Below, piece after piece: positions 53,669 through 62,788 of a stretch of 64,000 bases of DNA. Position 1 is the stretch's first letter. The number at the start of each line of letters is the position of its first letter. Made by a program: the position numbers and the translations under genes. The DNA comes from Flagellimonas algicola (lineage in GTDB: Bacteria; Bacteroidota; Bacteroidia; Flavobacteriales; Flavobacteriaceae), in contig NZ_VCNI01000002.1 of NCBI RefSeq assembly GCF_005937185.1, positions 620,001 through 684,000 on the forward strand, given 5' to 3'. A model generated the notes under the pieces. The model searched no databases and was not told the DNA's origin. It worked only from the letters and a program-made list of their open reading frames with translations.

Positions 53669-53707
53669 TAGACCAAAAAGTATATGTTTTTTATACTTTT
53701 TGGTCTA
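53669..53707. repeat. Perfect 16-bp inverted repeat in the gene-poor stretch 53451-54352
   Basis: TAGACCAAAAAGTATA (53669-53684) and TATACTTTTTGGTCTA (53692-53707) with a 7-nt loop. The stem is AT-rich and could be a terminator, a protein site or an old transposon end. Apart from two short minus-strand ORFs, I see nothing else in 53451-54352. Confidence 0.5.
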
Positions 53708-53793
53708 ATTATTAATGGAAATTACGCTTATTGTTGTCATTCCCTAGGTTCATTATCAAAAGTACGGCCATTCCCAGTTACATCTTTAGACGG

Positions 53794-53931
53794 TTACAAT
53801 TCTAGGTAGTTCCCCCGAAACCTAAAACCAAACAAATCCGTGGATTCCCTGGGATATCTTTTGCAAGCAGTTTCTATGATCAAGAGGTTGGTTGCTCCGG
53901 CCGTACGTTTGTTGATAATGTGAAAGAACAT
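53794..53931 (-). CDS. Possible small ORF, 45 aa
   Basis: ATG at 53931 opens a 45-codon frame on the minus strand (MFFHIINKRTAGATNLLIIE...) ending in TAA at 53794. The product is basic with a mixed hydrophobic centre. No relative is known to me. It may be a remnant of a gene; the whole stretch lacks longer frames. Confidence 0.2.
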   Translation of the reverse strand: MFFHIINKRTAGATNLLIIETACKRYPRESTDLFGFRFRGNYLEL

Positions 53932-53951
53932 CTGATAAGAGGCTACCTATT

Positions 53952-54065
53952 ATTGGCCACCTCGTCCCAGTTGGAATGTATCTTTAAATCTTTCCCATCC
54001 TCCATTACAGAAGCGCAAATCAAGGCAACAATCAGAAGCACAAATAAAATAAGACACTTTCGCAT
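53952..54065 (-). CDS. Possible small ORF with signal-like N-terminus
   Basis: ATG at 54065 on the minus strand gives MRKCLILFVLLIVALICASV, a typical secretory or single-span N-terminus, then a short charged tail. I read about 37-40 codons; the exact stop (53945-53952 region) is uncertain. The start codon context is normal. It may be a small secreted peptide or a decayed gene. Confidence 0.25.
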
Positions 54066-54324
54066 TGGATTAGGATTGATTACTATCAGTTTTTGACAAG
54101 ACCAAAGTATAAAACAATTGCCCCGAAGCGGATGCCGTATGTATAATCGGTCTTTTTTTGTGTATAAATGGTTAATGATTTTCAGGCTTTTAGGTGTAAA
54201 AGCAGCAGAACAGCACGCCTAATAGGGGAAAGTTGCCCTTTTTCGGTTAATCGGTATTTTCTACCAGTTATACGTGCAAAGCGTCCATTAGCACATAATT
54301 TTAATACCTTATAGAGAATAATCC

Positions 54325-54332
54325 TAAATTTG
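54325..54332 (+). promoter_or_regulatory. -7 element of the LytTR/kinase operon
   Basis: TAAATTTG matches TAnnTTTG; start would be near 54336, 17 nt before ATG 54353. A clear -33 TTTG is not seen. Confidence 0.4.
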
Positions 54333-54352
54333 AAAGTATATTAAAATAGAGC

Positions 54353-55087
54353 ATGTTAGAAGCAGTTATTGTTGATGACGAGGTCAAAGCGTTGCAAAGT
54401 CTTAGTTGGGAGTTGACAAATTTGAGCGATGAAGTTGATATCGTGGCATCCTTTACGGATGCCCATGAAGCTTTGGACTATTTGGAACGGAACACACCAG
54501 ATTGTTTGTTCCTGGATATTGAGATGCCTGCCATGGACGGATTTCAGTTCATCAAAAGCCTTAAGAACAAAAATTTTCCCGTGGTCATCACCACGGCCTA
54601 CAACCAATATGCCCTAAAAGCCCTTAAGAACGAAGCCATTGATTATTTGCTAAAACCGATTGATACCGATGATCTGGAAGTGACCATTGACAAAATCAAA
54701 AAATACAATACCAAGAATTTGACTTCCGAAAAACTGGAAAAAATTCTGTTGAATTTCAATGCCGATTCCCACAGCAAGAAAATTACAATCAATACGGACG
54801 GAAAGCTTTTGTTCCTTAACAGCGATGATATTCTATATGCCGAATCCGATGGAAACTACAGTACCATCTTTTTGAGTGATGGCCAAAAGATTCTTCTTAC
54901 CAAAAAGCTCAAAGAAGTGAACACTTTGCTTCCCGACAACAGTTTTTTCCGAATTCACAATTCATACATCATCAATCTAAACAAGATAAAAGAATTTCTA
55001 AAGACAGATGGTTATGTGGTACTGGAATCCAACCATAAAATCCCTGTTTCAAGACAAAAGAAATCCGATTTTTTGGATATGCTGTAA
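54353..55087 (+). CDS. LytTR-family response regulator
   Basis: The 244-residue protein has a receiver domain (VIVDDE with D8/D9, phosphoacceptor D55 in CLFLDIEMPAMDG, and YLLKPID Lys) and a C-terminal LytTR DNA-binding domain (residues ~140-244: DDILYAESDGNYSTIFLSDGQKILL, SFFRIHNSYIINLNKI, HKIPVSRQKK). LytTR regulators bind direct repeats on one DNA face. It is followed 16 bp on by a TPR-histidine kinase, its partner. Targets are not known. Confidence 0.95.
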   Translation: MLEAVIVDDEVKALQSLSWELTNLSDEVDIVASFTDAHEALDYLERNTPDCLFLDIEMPAMDGFQFIKSLKNKNFPVVITTAYNQYALKALKNEAIDYLLKPIDTDDLEVTIDKIKKYNTKNLTSEKLEKILLNFNADSHSKKITINTDGKLLFLNSDDILYAESDGNYSTIFLSDGQKILLTKKLKEVNTLLPDNSFFRIHNSYIINLNKIKEFLKTDGYVVLESNHKIPVSRQKKSDFLDML

Positions 55088-55102
55088 CCCCCGATAACTC
55101 CC

Positions 55103-57070
55103 GTGTCTATTTTACAATCAAAAAAATCCCTACACTCCGTAGCCCTCAAAAGAATAATTCTTTTGTTCCTCGTGCTTTTAGGGGTTTCCCATTTTGGTAA
55201 TGCCCAAGAAATTCCGGAAGCGTTCAAAGAAAAAGCGGAGCGCATAGTGGAAATGAGGCCCAAGACCTATTTGGTTTTGAATACGGAACTCAAATCGGAA
55301 GGCAGGGATACCACCCTACTTCGGTATTTTGCCAATTTAAGTAAGGAGGCCAAATATCTGGAAGGAGAGTCTTATGCCTTGGACCAGATTGGCGCCATCT
55401 ATCGGAATTTTTCCAAATTTGAGCAAGCTGTAAATCTGCACCAAGAGGCTCTTCAGTTGGCAGAGGAAGCCAACAATGTGGAGTTGAAGGTTAGATGCCT
55501 TAACATGCTGGGTGTGGTGTACCGAAGAGCCGATGCCATTAAAACCGCCTTGGATTATAATCAGCAGGCCTTGGAACTGGCCGAACAAGTGGAGAAACCG
55601 TCACACCATATCAAAAGAAATATCAATGTATCCCTTAATAGTATTGGCAACCTTTATAAAACGCTGGAACAATACGATTTGGCCATTCTTCAGTTTGAAA
55701 GGGCCCTTAAAATGGATGAGGAGCTGGGAAACAAACTTGGACTTGCAGTTAACCATCAAAACATTGGGCAATGCCTGGAAAATAAGGGTGATTTGGATGG
55801 TGCTTTGGAACACTACCGAAAATCCCTGGCCTTTAACGAGGACATCAATTCCACCTACGGCCGAATTATTTGCAAAAATAGCCTGGCCCAGATTTATCTG
55901 AAACAAGACATGCCCTATGCAGCCCTTGTACTTTTGGAACCCTTGCACGAGCAGTCCAAAACTATAGGCGACTTCTTTGTAACCTCAGCTGTATTCATCA
56001 ATACCGGATGGGCGCATACTGCGCTGGGCAACTATGACAAAGCCTTTGCATTTATTGAGGAAGGCTTGGAAATGGCCCGGACCCATAACATGCCCAGACA
56101 CGTATTGTACGCCTACCAAAAACTATCGGATTTTGAGCAGGCCAGGGGCAACTACAAAGCAGCTTACGATTATTATAAAAAAGCGGACGAATATGATGAG
56201 GAGATTTCCAGTGCCACCAATTTTAGGTACATGAACGATGTAATCGTCAAATACGAAGCGGACAAAAAGAACAATCAAATTTCGGTTTTGGCCAAAGAAA
56301 ACGAAATTGTTCGTTTAAGATTGCGAAAAAACCAAACCACTTTATTGGTAAGCGCTTTGATCGTTGGCCTTATTTCTTCCATACTTTACATCTTGTACCG
56401 ACAGTATCAAAGTAAGAATGAGAAACGGGTGCTCAGCTTGGAGCAGAATATGCTTCGCAGTCAAATGAATCCTCATTTTTTGTTCAACTCATTAAATTCC
56501 ATCAAGCTTTATATCATAAACAACGAGCAAAAAAATGCCGTGCACTACCTCAACAAATTTTCCAAATTGGTACGGAAAATTTTGGAGGCTTCTTCATTAA
56601 AGGAAATTACCTTGGCAGAAGAACTGGAGACTGTTGAGCTATACATGAACATTGAGAACATCCGATTTTCCAATGAAATCAAGTTCAGCATCAATCTTTG
56701 TGATGAAATCAACCCCGAGGCAGTTAAAATACCTTCCTTGGCCCTGCAACCCTTTCTTGAAAATTCTCTCTGGCACGGACTGTCTCCCAAAGAAGGTGAG
56801 AAAATTATTTCGCTGAACGTGCTAAAGAAAACTGCAGGACATGTCACCATAGAAATTGTTGACAATGGTGTGGGAAGGGGCGCCGCCCAGGTGAACAAGG
56901 AAAATAGGGTGCTCAAAAGAAAGTCTGTTGGAATCAGGATTACCAAAGAGCGTTTTGCCAACTTCTCCAAAGATTACCAAAACAGCTTTGATGTTGATAT
57001 TGTAGATCTCTTTGACGAAAAGGGAAACCCCAAGGGGACCAAGGTTATTCTGGATATTCCTACGATTTAG
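55103..57070 (+). CDS. TPR-containing LytS-like sensor histidine kinase
   Basis: The 655-residue protein begins at GTG with a Sec signal (RIILLFLVLLGVSHFGNAQ), then six to eight TPR repeats in the periplasm (residues ~80-370), one membrane span (LLVSALIVGLISSILYILYR) and a His_kinase/HATPase domain: QMNPHFLFNSLNSI (H458), LALQPFLENSLWHG (N-box) and VDNGVGRG (G1). The signal may be a periplasmic protein or peptide bound by the TPRs. It phosphorylates the LytTR regulator upstream. Its end overlaps the DUF3109 gene by 11 bp, tail to tail. Confidence 0.94.
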   Translation: MSILQSKKSLHSVALKRIILLFLVLLGVSHFGNAQEIPEAFKEKAERIVEMRPKTYLVLNTELKSEGRDTTLLRYFANLSKEAKYLEGESYALDQIGAIYRNFSKFEQAVNLHQEALQLAEEANNVELKVRCLNMLGVVYRRADAIKTALDYNQQALELAEQVEKPSHHIKRNINVSLNSIGNLYKTLEQYDLAILQFERALKMDEELGNKLGLAVNHQNIGQCLENKGDLDGALEHYRKSLAFNEDINSTYGRIICKNSLAQIYLKQDMPYAALVLLEPLHEQSKTIGDFFVTSAVFINTGWAHTALGNYDKAFAFIEEGLEMARTHNMPRHVLYAYQKLSDFEQARGNYKAAYDYYKKADEYDEEISSATNFRYMNDVIVKYEADKKNNQISVLAKENEIVRLRLRKNQTTLLVSALIVGLISSILYILYRQYQSKNEKRVLSLEQNMLRSQMNPHFLFNSLNSIKLYIINNEQKNAVHYLNKFSKLVRKILEASSLKEITLAEELETVELYMNIENIRFSNEIKFSINLCDEINPEAVKIPSLALQPFLENSLWHGLSPKEGEKIISLNVLKKTAGHVTIEIVDNGVGRGAAQVNKENRVLKRKSVGIRITKERFANFSKDYQNSFDVDIVDLFDEKGNPKGTKVILDIPTI

Positions 57071-57632
57071 TCTTTTCCTTGGCCACTTCTTCCAGTTCTC
57101 GGTACCAAGCGGCTCCAAACTTCCGAATCAGCGCATCTTTCACAAACTTATAAATGGGGACTTTAAGTTCCTTTCCCAACTGGCAGGCAGGGTCGCAAAT
57201 TTCCCATCTATGGTAATTGACAGCCGTAAATTCTGAGTATTCTCGAGTTCTTACAGGATATAAATGACAAGATATTGGCTTTTTCCAGGAAACTGCACCA
57301 TCAAGGTGTGCGGCTTCAATCCCACATTTGGTAATCCCCTTGTCATCAAAAATGACGTAGGCACATTCACTTTTGTTGACCAAAGGCGTTTCCCACTCCC
57401 CATCCTCCCCTTTTACAAAAGCGCCCTGTTCCTCTATGGCTTTGATGCCTTCCGGCCTTAAATAAGGTTTCACCTTAGGGAAAATCTCGGCTAAGATCGC
57501 TGTTTCGGCATCCTCCAGCGGAGCGCCGTATTCCCCATCCACACAACAGGCCCCTTTGCAGGCCGTGAGGTTGCAGACAAAATCGTTATCAATGATCTCT
57601 TCGGAGACAATGGTCTTCCCAATTTGGAACAT
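57060..57632 (-). CDS. DUF3109 family protein (Cys-rich)
   Basis: The 190-residue protein has the DUF3109 motif CNLTACKGACCVDGEYGAPL with further Cys in KCGIEAAH, ISCHLYPVRT and CDPACQLG, probably a metal (Zn or Fe-S) site. The YkgJ-like cysteine-cluster family is related. It is cytoplasmic. Function is not known. It overlaps the kinase gene 3' end by 11 bp on the other strand and is followed by the IPT/kelch gene further right. Confidence 0.9.
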   Translation of the reverse strand: MFQIGKTIVSEEIIDNDFVCNLTACKGACCVDGEYGAPLEDAETAILAEIFPKVKPYLRPEGIKAIEEQGAFVKGEDGEWETPLVNKSECAYVIFDDKGITKCGIEAAHLDGAVSWKKPISCHLYPVRTREYSEFTAVNYHRWEICDPACQLGKELKVPIYKFVKDALIRKFGAAWYRELEEVAKEKTKS

Positions 57633-57687
57633 GGTTTTTCCGGTTTTGGAGCAAAGTTACCCAAAACAAGGATTTTTAGCCAAACCC

Positions 57688-58914
57688 CTAATCTGGAATA
57701 TATTCCCAGAAATCCGACAAATGGTTACCTTCATTATCCCTGCCAGTTCCCACATATGCCCTATTGTCAATAGCGAACACAACAGCATATTCTCTTGCTA
57801 CACCACCAAAATCTGCCTTTTTAGTCCAAGAATCCAATTCTGAATCATACTCCCATAGATCGCGTAAAACTTTAGCATTATTGTCGCCCAAGCCCACATA
57901 ACCCTTGCCACTCAGAACAAAACTAATAGCACCTCTTCTGGCATCTCCACCAAAATCGGCTTTTTGTATCCATTCATCAGAAGTAGGGTCATATTCCCAA
58001 AAATCTTGCTTTATACCATTTCCAGAACCGGTACCGATATAACCTCTCCCATCTATTGAAAATCCAATTGCAGAACTGCGTGAGTCACCTGCAAAGTTTG
58101 CCCTTTCAATCCAATTGTCTGAGCTTACATCATATTCAAAAAAGGCTTTGCTGCCAGTGCTAAGTAAATAAATGCTATTACCTATCACAAATCCCTGCGC
58201 CCCTGCAATTTTGAAAGCATCCGCTTTTTGAACCCATGAATTATCCCCTAAGTCAAATTCCCAAAAATCCTTGACATTACCCTCTGAATCGGAACCAGTC
58301 CCTAAAAATCCCTTTTCCCCAACAGCAAAACCCAACGCAGCTTTTCTGGCTGACCCTTCAAAGTCCTGTTTTTTATTCCATGCATTTAAAATTGGATCGA
58401 ACTCCCAAAAATCTTTAAGTCTATTGTCTTCACTATCTTCTCCTGTACCAACATAACCCATATTGTCAATTGCGAACGCAATAGCTCTAAACCTCGATCC
58501 TCCCTCGAAATCTGCTTTTTTCCGCCATGCATCGGCCAATACCTCAAAGTCGTTTGCGCTGGTTCCCGTTTGGTCATTGTAGGTTATCGTCAAGGGGCCT
58601 GTTGTGGCTTCCTCTGGAACCGTTGTAACAATCTGTATAGCAGTAGCACTTCCCACCGTTGCCGCCACCCCATTGAACTCCACTAGGTTCTCCGAAGCTA
58701 CATTGCTAAAATCCGTCCCCGTAATGGTCACCTGCTCACCCCTTGCGGCACTGGTAGGTTCTATGCTCGTAATCTTAGGAGGCGGTTCAGGAATCAAACC
58801 GGGACCATCGTCCACCCCGGGGTTGTCACTGTCACTCCCACAGGAAATCAAAATCAGCAATAGAGATAAACAGCACAAAATGCTAAAGTTTATTTTTTTT
58901 GTAAGTACTTCCAT
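57688..58914 (-). CDS. IPT/TIG-kelch lipoprotein
   Basis: The 408-residue protein has a lipoprotein signal (LLILISCGSDSDN), one IPT/TIG domain (residues ~45-125: ITSIEPTSAARGEQVTITGTDF) and six kelch-like repeats (GYVGTGEDSEDNRLKDFWEFD type) that would fold into a beta-propeller. It is probably surface-exposed or periplasmic and binds glycans or proteins. It is the intact paralogue of the frameshifted gene at 47907, having one IPT domain rather than two. There is no SusC/D gene nearby. Confidence 0.9.
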   Translation of the reverse strand: MEVLTKKINFSILCCLSLLLILISCGSDSDNPGVDDGPGLIPEPPPKITSIEPTSAARGEQVTITGTDFSNVASENLVEFNGVAATVGSATAIQIVTTVPEEATTGPLTITYNDQTGTSANDFEVLADAWRKKADFEGGSRFRAIAFAIDNMGYVGTGEDSEDNRLKDFWEFDPILNAWNKKQDFEGSARKAALGFAVGEKGFLGTGSDSEGNVKDFWEFDLGDNSWVQKADAFKIAGAQGFVIGNSIYLLSTGSKAFFEYDVSSDNWIERANFAGDSRSSAIGFSIDGRGYIGTGSGNGIKQDFWEYDPTSDEWIQKADFGGDARRGAISFVLSGKGYVGLGDNNAKVLRDLWEYDSELDSWTKKADFGGVAREYAVVFAIDNRAYVGTGRDNEGNHLSDFWEYIPD

Positions 58915-59111
58915 GATTCAAAATTTTCCTGAAAATAAATCTCCCGACCCATTGGGAAGGCCGCCAATTGACGAATGGGCATTCTGGATCAACGGATAGC
59001 GGTTTTGGTTTCACCAATACCGTTTTGGCCCTCGTTTAATCATGGTGCCGGACATAACTTATACTTTTGGTTATCTTCAAGGTTCCATAATCCAAAAGGG
59101 ATTTTTACGCG

Positions 59112-59119
59112 TACATTTG
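59112..59119 (+). promoter_or_regulatory. -7 element of marC
   Basis: TACATTTG matches TAnnTTTG; start near 59123, 18 nt before ATG 59141. This favours ATG 59141 over the upstream in-frame ATG 59042. No -33 TTTG is seen. Confidence 0.4.
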
Positions 59120-59140
59120 CGTACTAAAAAATTTCAGGCT

Positions 59141-59719
59141 ATGAACTTCAGTTTTAAGGAAATAGTTACAGCAAGCATGGTGCTCTTTGCCGTGATAGAT
59201 ATCTTGGGCAGTATCCCAATCATCCTTTCACTTCGAAAAAAGGTAGGGCATATTCAATCTGAGAAAGCATCCATAGTTGCAGCGGTAATTATGACTGCTT
59301 TCTTGTTTGTGGGAGAGCGCATCTTAGGGCTTATCGGAATAGATGTAAACTCCTTTGCCGTGGCCGGTGCCTTTGTGATCTTCTTTTTGGCCTTGGAAAT
59401 GGTTTTGGGTATTACCTTGTTCAAAGATGACGAGGTAGAAACTGCATCCGTGGTGCCCATTGCTTTTCCCTTGATTGCTGGAGCTGGCACCCTGACTTCC
59501 ATTCTGGCACTTAGAGCAGAATTTCACGTAGAGAACATAGTAGTGGCCATTGTGGTAAACATTATCTTTGTGTACTTGGTGCTCAAGTCCAGTGCCAAGA
59601 TTGAGCGTTTGTTGGGCAAAAATGGACTTCACGTAATCCGTAAGATTTTTGGAGTCATTCTATTGGCCATTGCGGTCAAGCTTTTTGCCACCAATGTCAA
59701 TCAATTATTTATTAACTAA
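59141..59719 (+). CDS. MarC family integral membrane protein
   Basis: The 192-residue protein has six hydrophobic helices and the MarC signature: FAVIDILGSIPIILSL at the start, NSFAVAGAFVIFFLALEMVLGI, and VVPIAFPLIAGAGTLTSILAL. The name comes from a locus once linked to multiple resistance; its activity is not known. The frame is open upstream to 59042, but the -7 element and family start favour 59141. It is followed 20 bp on by a small membrane protein. Confidence 0.93.
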   Translation: MNFSFKEIVTASMVLFAVIDILGSIPIILSLRKKVGHIQSEKASIVAAVIMTAFLFVGERILGLIGIDVNSFAVAGAFVIFFLALEMVLGITLFKDDEVETASVVPIAFPLIAGAGTLTSILALRAEFHVENIVVAIVVNIIFVYLVLKSSAKIERLLGKNGLHVIRKIFGVILLAIAVKLFATNVNQLFIN

Positions 59720-59739
59720 TTATTTCGAGCTTTTAAGCT

Positions 59740-59943
59740 ATGAACAGAGCTTTTGTTGTTGTGTTGGTTCTTTTAGCACTGGGGTTGATAGCCTTTAACG
59801 TTACTTTGGTTGATTTTAATGATCCTCTTCAAGGTGATAGTACTATCGCTTTGATCGGTATTGTTGCCTCATTGTGTGCACTGGTATTGATTCTGATATT
59901 TGCCCTCAGCAAAAAAATTGATAAAAAGTTGAAAGAGGATTAG
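59740..59943 (+). CDS. Small two-span membrane protein
   Basis: The 67-residue product has two hydrophobic segments (AFVVVLVLLALGLIAFNV and IALIGIVASLCALVLILIFAL) and a Lys-rich cytoplasmic tail. It is likely co-transcribed with marC (20-bp gap). No family known to me. Its stop codon shares TTAG (59940-59943) with the S41 protease stop on the other strand. Confidence 0.7.
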   Translation: MNRAFVVVLVLLALGLIAFNVTLVDFNDPLQGDSTIALIGIVASLCALVLILIFALSKKIDKKLKED

Positions 59944-61565
59944 TCCCTTAGCTCTACGGTCTCCACATCAGAACTTTTAAATACGGCCTGATCCAACTCC
60001 ATTACTTCTTTTAGCATGGCATCGTACTCTCCCTTAATTTGAGCGGAAAGATTGGGCGAGAACAATTGCTCTGCAATATTGGCTTTTAGATAGTCCTTGA
60101 TCTTGTCTTCCTGGGCATAAAAGTCCAGTTTGATTTTTCGATTCAACACAAACTGTATGAATTTATCAAATAGGATGTCGTCCACCCTAAAATCATCCAA
60201 GAATTCATTCTTTGAAAGATAGGAATAGCGGGTTCTGTCCTTTTCCAAATGTTCAAACACAAAACGGGAAAAGAACTCTGCCCCATCCAAACTTTCCACG
60301 GCTTCCTCCTCATTGTTGCCAATGGGTACAAACACATCTGGGATAATTCCGCCCCCACCATACACTATCTTGCCCTTTGGCGTAATAAACTTCAAAGAGT
60401 CGGCCACCTTGATGCTGTCCACAGAGGTCAACTCCCCATTTCTATAGCGCTCCATAAAGGTTTGATAGTAATCCTTATGCCCTTTTTTGTATGATCTTTG
60501 GATGGATCTACCTGTTGGGGTGTAATATCTAGAAACCGTTAAACGTACAGCAGAGCCGTCACCCAAATCCATTTCCCGTTGCACTAATCCTTTTCCAAAA
60601 GAACGGCGACCAACGATGGTACCAATATCATTATCCTGAAGGGCTCCTGCAATAATTTCACTGGCGGATGCAGAGCGTTCATTGATCAACACATACACGG
60701 GTCTGTCTTCAAAATCTCCTTTTTTGGTGGCAAAGGCTTTCTTGATTCTCCCCTTTTTGTTTTTGGTATATAGAATAAGCTTGTCATCCGAAAGAAATTC
60801 ATCCGCAAGTTTTTCCGCGATGCCCAAATAGCCGCCAGGATTGTCCCTTAAGTCTAGCACCAATTTTTCGGCACCCCTGATCTTAAGTTTTCGAAGAGCA
60901 TCCTTGAATTCATCAAAAGTGGATTCTGCAAACCGATTGATTTTGATGTACCCCATATCCCTGGATAGCATGTAATAAGAGTCCACACTCCTTATTGGGA
61001 CCCTATCCCGGGTTACCGTAAAGTTCAGGGTTCGGTCTTCCTGCTTTCGGAACACCTTCAGATCCACCTTGGTCCCTATTTTTCCTTTAAGCGTGGAAAC
61101 TACTTCACTATTTGGAATGCGGCGCCCAAATAATGTATCCTGATCTGCAATCAATATGCGGTCTCCGGCTTTTATCCCGCTTTTATGGCTAGGTCCATTT
61201 TTGATGGTCCTAATCACGGTAATGGTATCTCGATACATGTAGAAACTGATCCCAATCCCTACAAAGTCCCCCTTCATATTCTCGGAAACTTCCTCCATCT
61301 CACTTCTGGGAATATATACCGAATGCGGGTCAAGCTTCCCTAAGATGTTGTTCACGGTAACATCCACAATGCTATCGGTATCTATGTCATCCACATATTC
61401 ATAGTCGATGTAGTCTATAAGCCTATTGAGTTTATCTTTTTTCGAATTTGTGCTGAAGAGCTTCTCCGGAGAATCATCAAAGTGAAGTTTGCCTCCAATA
61501 AAAATGCCCACGGCCAACACAAAGGCCAGAATGGTGGGGAGTATATACTGATATTTCTTTTTCAT
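59940..61565 (-). CDS. S41 family C-terminal processing peptidase
   Basis: The 541-residue protein has an N-terminal membrane/signal segment (YILPTILAFVLAVGIFIGG), a PDZ domain (VGIGISFYMYRDTITVIRT...SGIKAGDRILIAD) and the S41 catalytic core with Ser in NERSASASEIIAGALQD and Lys in GRRSFGKGLVQREMDLGDG. It cuts C-terminal tails of periplasmic proteins. The C-terminal ~100 residues are an extra helical domain common in Bacteroidota Ctp proteins. It is followed upstream by the deaminase gene on the same strand (17-bp gap). Confidence 0.95.
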   Translation of the reverse strand: MKKKYQYILPTILAFVLAVGIFIGGKLHFDDSPEKLFSTNSKKDKLNRLIDYIDYEYVDDIDTDSIVDVTVNNILGKLDPHSVYIPRSEMEEVSENMKGDFVGIGISFYMYRDTITVIRTIKNGPSHKSGIKAGDRILIADQDTLFGRRIPNSEVVSTLKGKIGTKVDLKVFRKQEDRTLNFTVTRDRVPIRSVDSYYMLSRDMGYIKINRFAESTFDEFKDALRKLKIRGAEKLVLDLRDNPGGYLGIAEKLADEFLSDDKLILYTKNKKGRIKKAFATKKGDFEDRPVYVLINERSASASEIIAGALQDNDIGTIVGRRSFGKGLVQREMDLGDGSAVRLTVSRYYTPTGRSIQRSYKKGHKDYYQTFMERYRNGELTSVDSIKVADSLKFITPKGKIVYGGGGIIPDVFVPIGNNEEEAVESLDGAEFFSRFVFEHLEKDRTRYSYLSKNEFLDDFRVDDILFDKFIQFVLNRKIKLDFYAQEDKIKDYLKANIAEQLFSPNLSAQIKGEYDAMLKEVMELDQAVFKSSDVETVELRD

Positions 61566-61582
61566 AACTTAAAATGGTGAGG

Positions 61583-62020
61583 TTAGACCATTTCTTCCAG
61601 AATGGGCAGATGGTAGGTCTCTACGCCTGCCCTTTCCAAAAATCGCAGTCCTGAATCATCTTTATAGGCTGTTTGGTAAACCACACGTTTTATGCCAGCC
61701 TGATGAATTAGTTTACTGCACTCCCTACAGGGAGATAATGTGATGTACAATGTTGCACCTTCACAAGATTGTGTAGAAGAGGCTACTTTTAAAATGGCAT
61801 TGGCCTCGGCATGGAGTACATACCACTTGGTGTAACCTTCCTCATCTTCGCAAAAATTCTCAAATCCTGTAGGCGTGCCGTTGTAGCCATCAGATATGAT
61901 CATCCTATCCTTTACAATGATGGCGCCCACTTGTTTTCTTTTGCAATAGGAGAGTTTCCCCCATTCCTTGGCCATTCTTAAATAGGCCTTATCGTACTTT
62001 TCTTGTTTGCGCTCGTTCAT
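61583..62020 (-). CDS. dCMP deaminase-type cytidylate deaminase
   Basis: The 145-residue protein has the zinc site HAEANAI and SPCRECSKLI, with CKRKQVGAIIVKDRMIISDGYNGTPTGF at the start as in ComEB/dCMP deaminases. It makes dUMP from dCMP, a precursor of dTMP. It is probably co-transcribed with the S41 protease downstream (gap 17 bp), a pair seen in other Flavobacteria. The role fits with the RNR genes in the same window. Confidence 0.92.
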   Translation of the reverse strand: MNERKQEKYDKAYLRMAKEWGKLSYCKRKQVGAIIVKDRMIISDGYNGTPTGFENFCEDEEGYTKWYVLHAEANAILKVASSTQSCEGATLYITLSPCRECSKLIHQAGIKRVVYQTAYKDDSGLRFLERAGVETYHLPILEEMV

Positions 62021-62106
62021 AGATCGGTAAAAAGGCTGATCATAAATTAAATATACCGGCTTTGCAAGACCCGTACAACCTTATTCAATTAATTTTAACG
62101 AAGGCC

Positions 62107-62691
62107 CTATTGGGGAAACGTTGTAATCAGCAGTGGTATTGTAATGGCAATGACCAAAATGGAGGCAATTCCGATGAAAAGCTTTCTTTTCACTTTTAAG
62201 AGATCCAAAATTACAAAAGCCACACCCAAAATGATCAAAATGATGGCCACTTGTGAAAACTCGATTCCGGTGGCAAAACCCAATAACGGAAGTACCTTAT
62301 CATCCTGCTCCGCCATGAGCATCTTAAAATAATTGGAGAATCCAAAACCATGAATCAATCCAAAAAATGCCGTGGCCAACACATGCACATATTGTCCTGA
62401 TGCTCGGGAACTACCAAAGACATAAGTCAAGTTGTAAAGTGCAGTCAATAAAATAGTAACCGGAATCAGGAATTCTATAAGACCTACATCCACGGTCATC
62501 ACCTCAAAGGCAGATAATGCCAGAGAGGTACAATGTGCTATGGTAAAGATTGTGGCCAAAATAACCACACGCTTCCAATTTTTAAATGTAAATGGTATGG
62601 CCAAGGCCGATAGAAAAAGGATGTGGTCATAAGCTCCAAGATCCAGCACATGGTTAAATCCCAATTTGATATAGAACCAGAATTCTTGCAT
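62107..62691 (-). CDS. HupE/UreJ family protein
   Basis: The 194-residue membrane protein has six to seven spans with the HupE/UreJ_2 pattern: GFNHVLDLGAYDHILFLSALAIPF, FTIAHCTSLALSAF (His/Cys in the membrane) and ATAFFGLIHGFGFSNYF (GLIHGFGF). The family includes nickel/cobalt permease-like proteins. No urease or hydrogenase genes are near. It has its own reading direction, 98 bp from the TerB-DnaJ gene. Confidence 0.88.
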   Translation of the reverse strand: MQEFWFYIKLGFNHVLDLGAYDHILFLSALAIPFTFKNWKRVVILATIFTIAHCTSLALSAFEVMTVDVGLIEFLIPVTILLTALYNLTYVFGSSRASGQYVHVLATAFFGLIHGFGFSNYFKMLMAEQDDKVLPLLGFATGIEFSQVAIILIILGVAFVILDLLKVKRKLFIGIASILVIAITIPLLITTFPQ

Positions 62692-62701
62692 TGTTTAATG
62701 A

Positions 62702-62788
62702 GTTTAAATGTTTAGGTGTTGATGTGTTTATATTAAATGACGGTTGTGGTTAGCGGCTAAACTTTTAAACATTTCAACTTCTAACCCC
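62702..62788. repeat. AT-rich repeat-like intergenic sequence
   Basis: GTTTAAATGTTTAGG (62702-62716) is, inverted, CCTAAACATTTAAAC, sharing 14 bp with 15033-15046 at the end of the S23 gene. A second related piece is CTTTTAAACATTTCAACTT (62762-62780). No gene is in 62692-62788. Confidence 0.4.
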
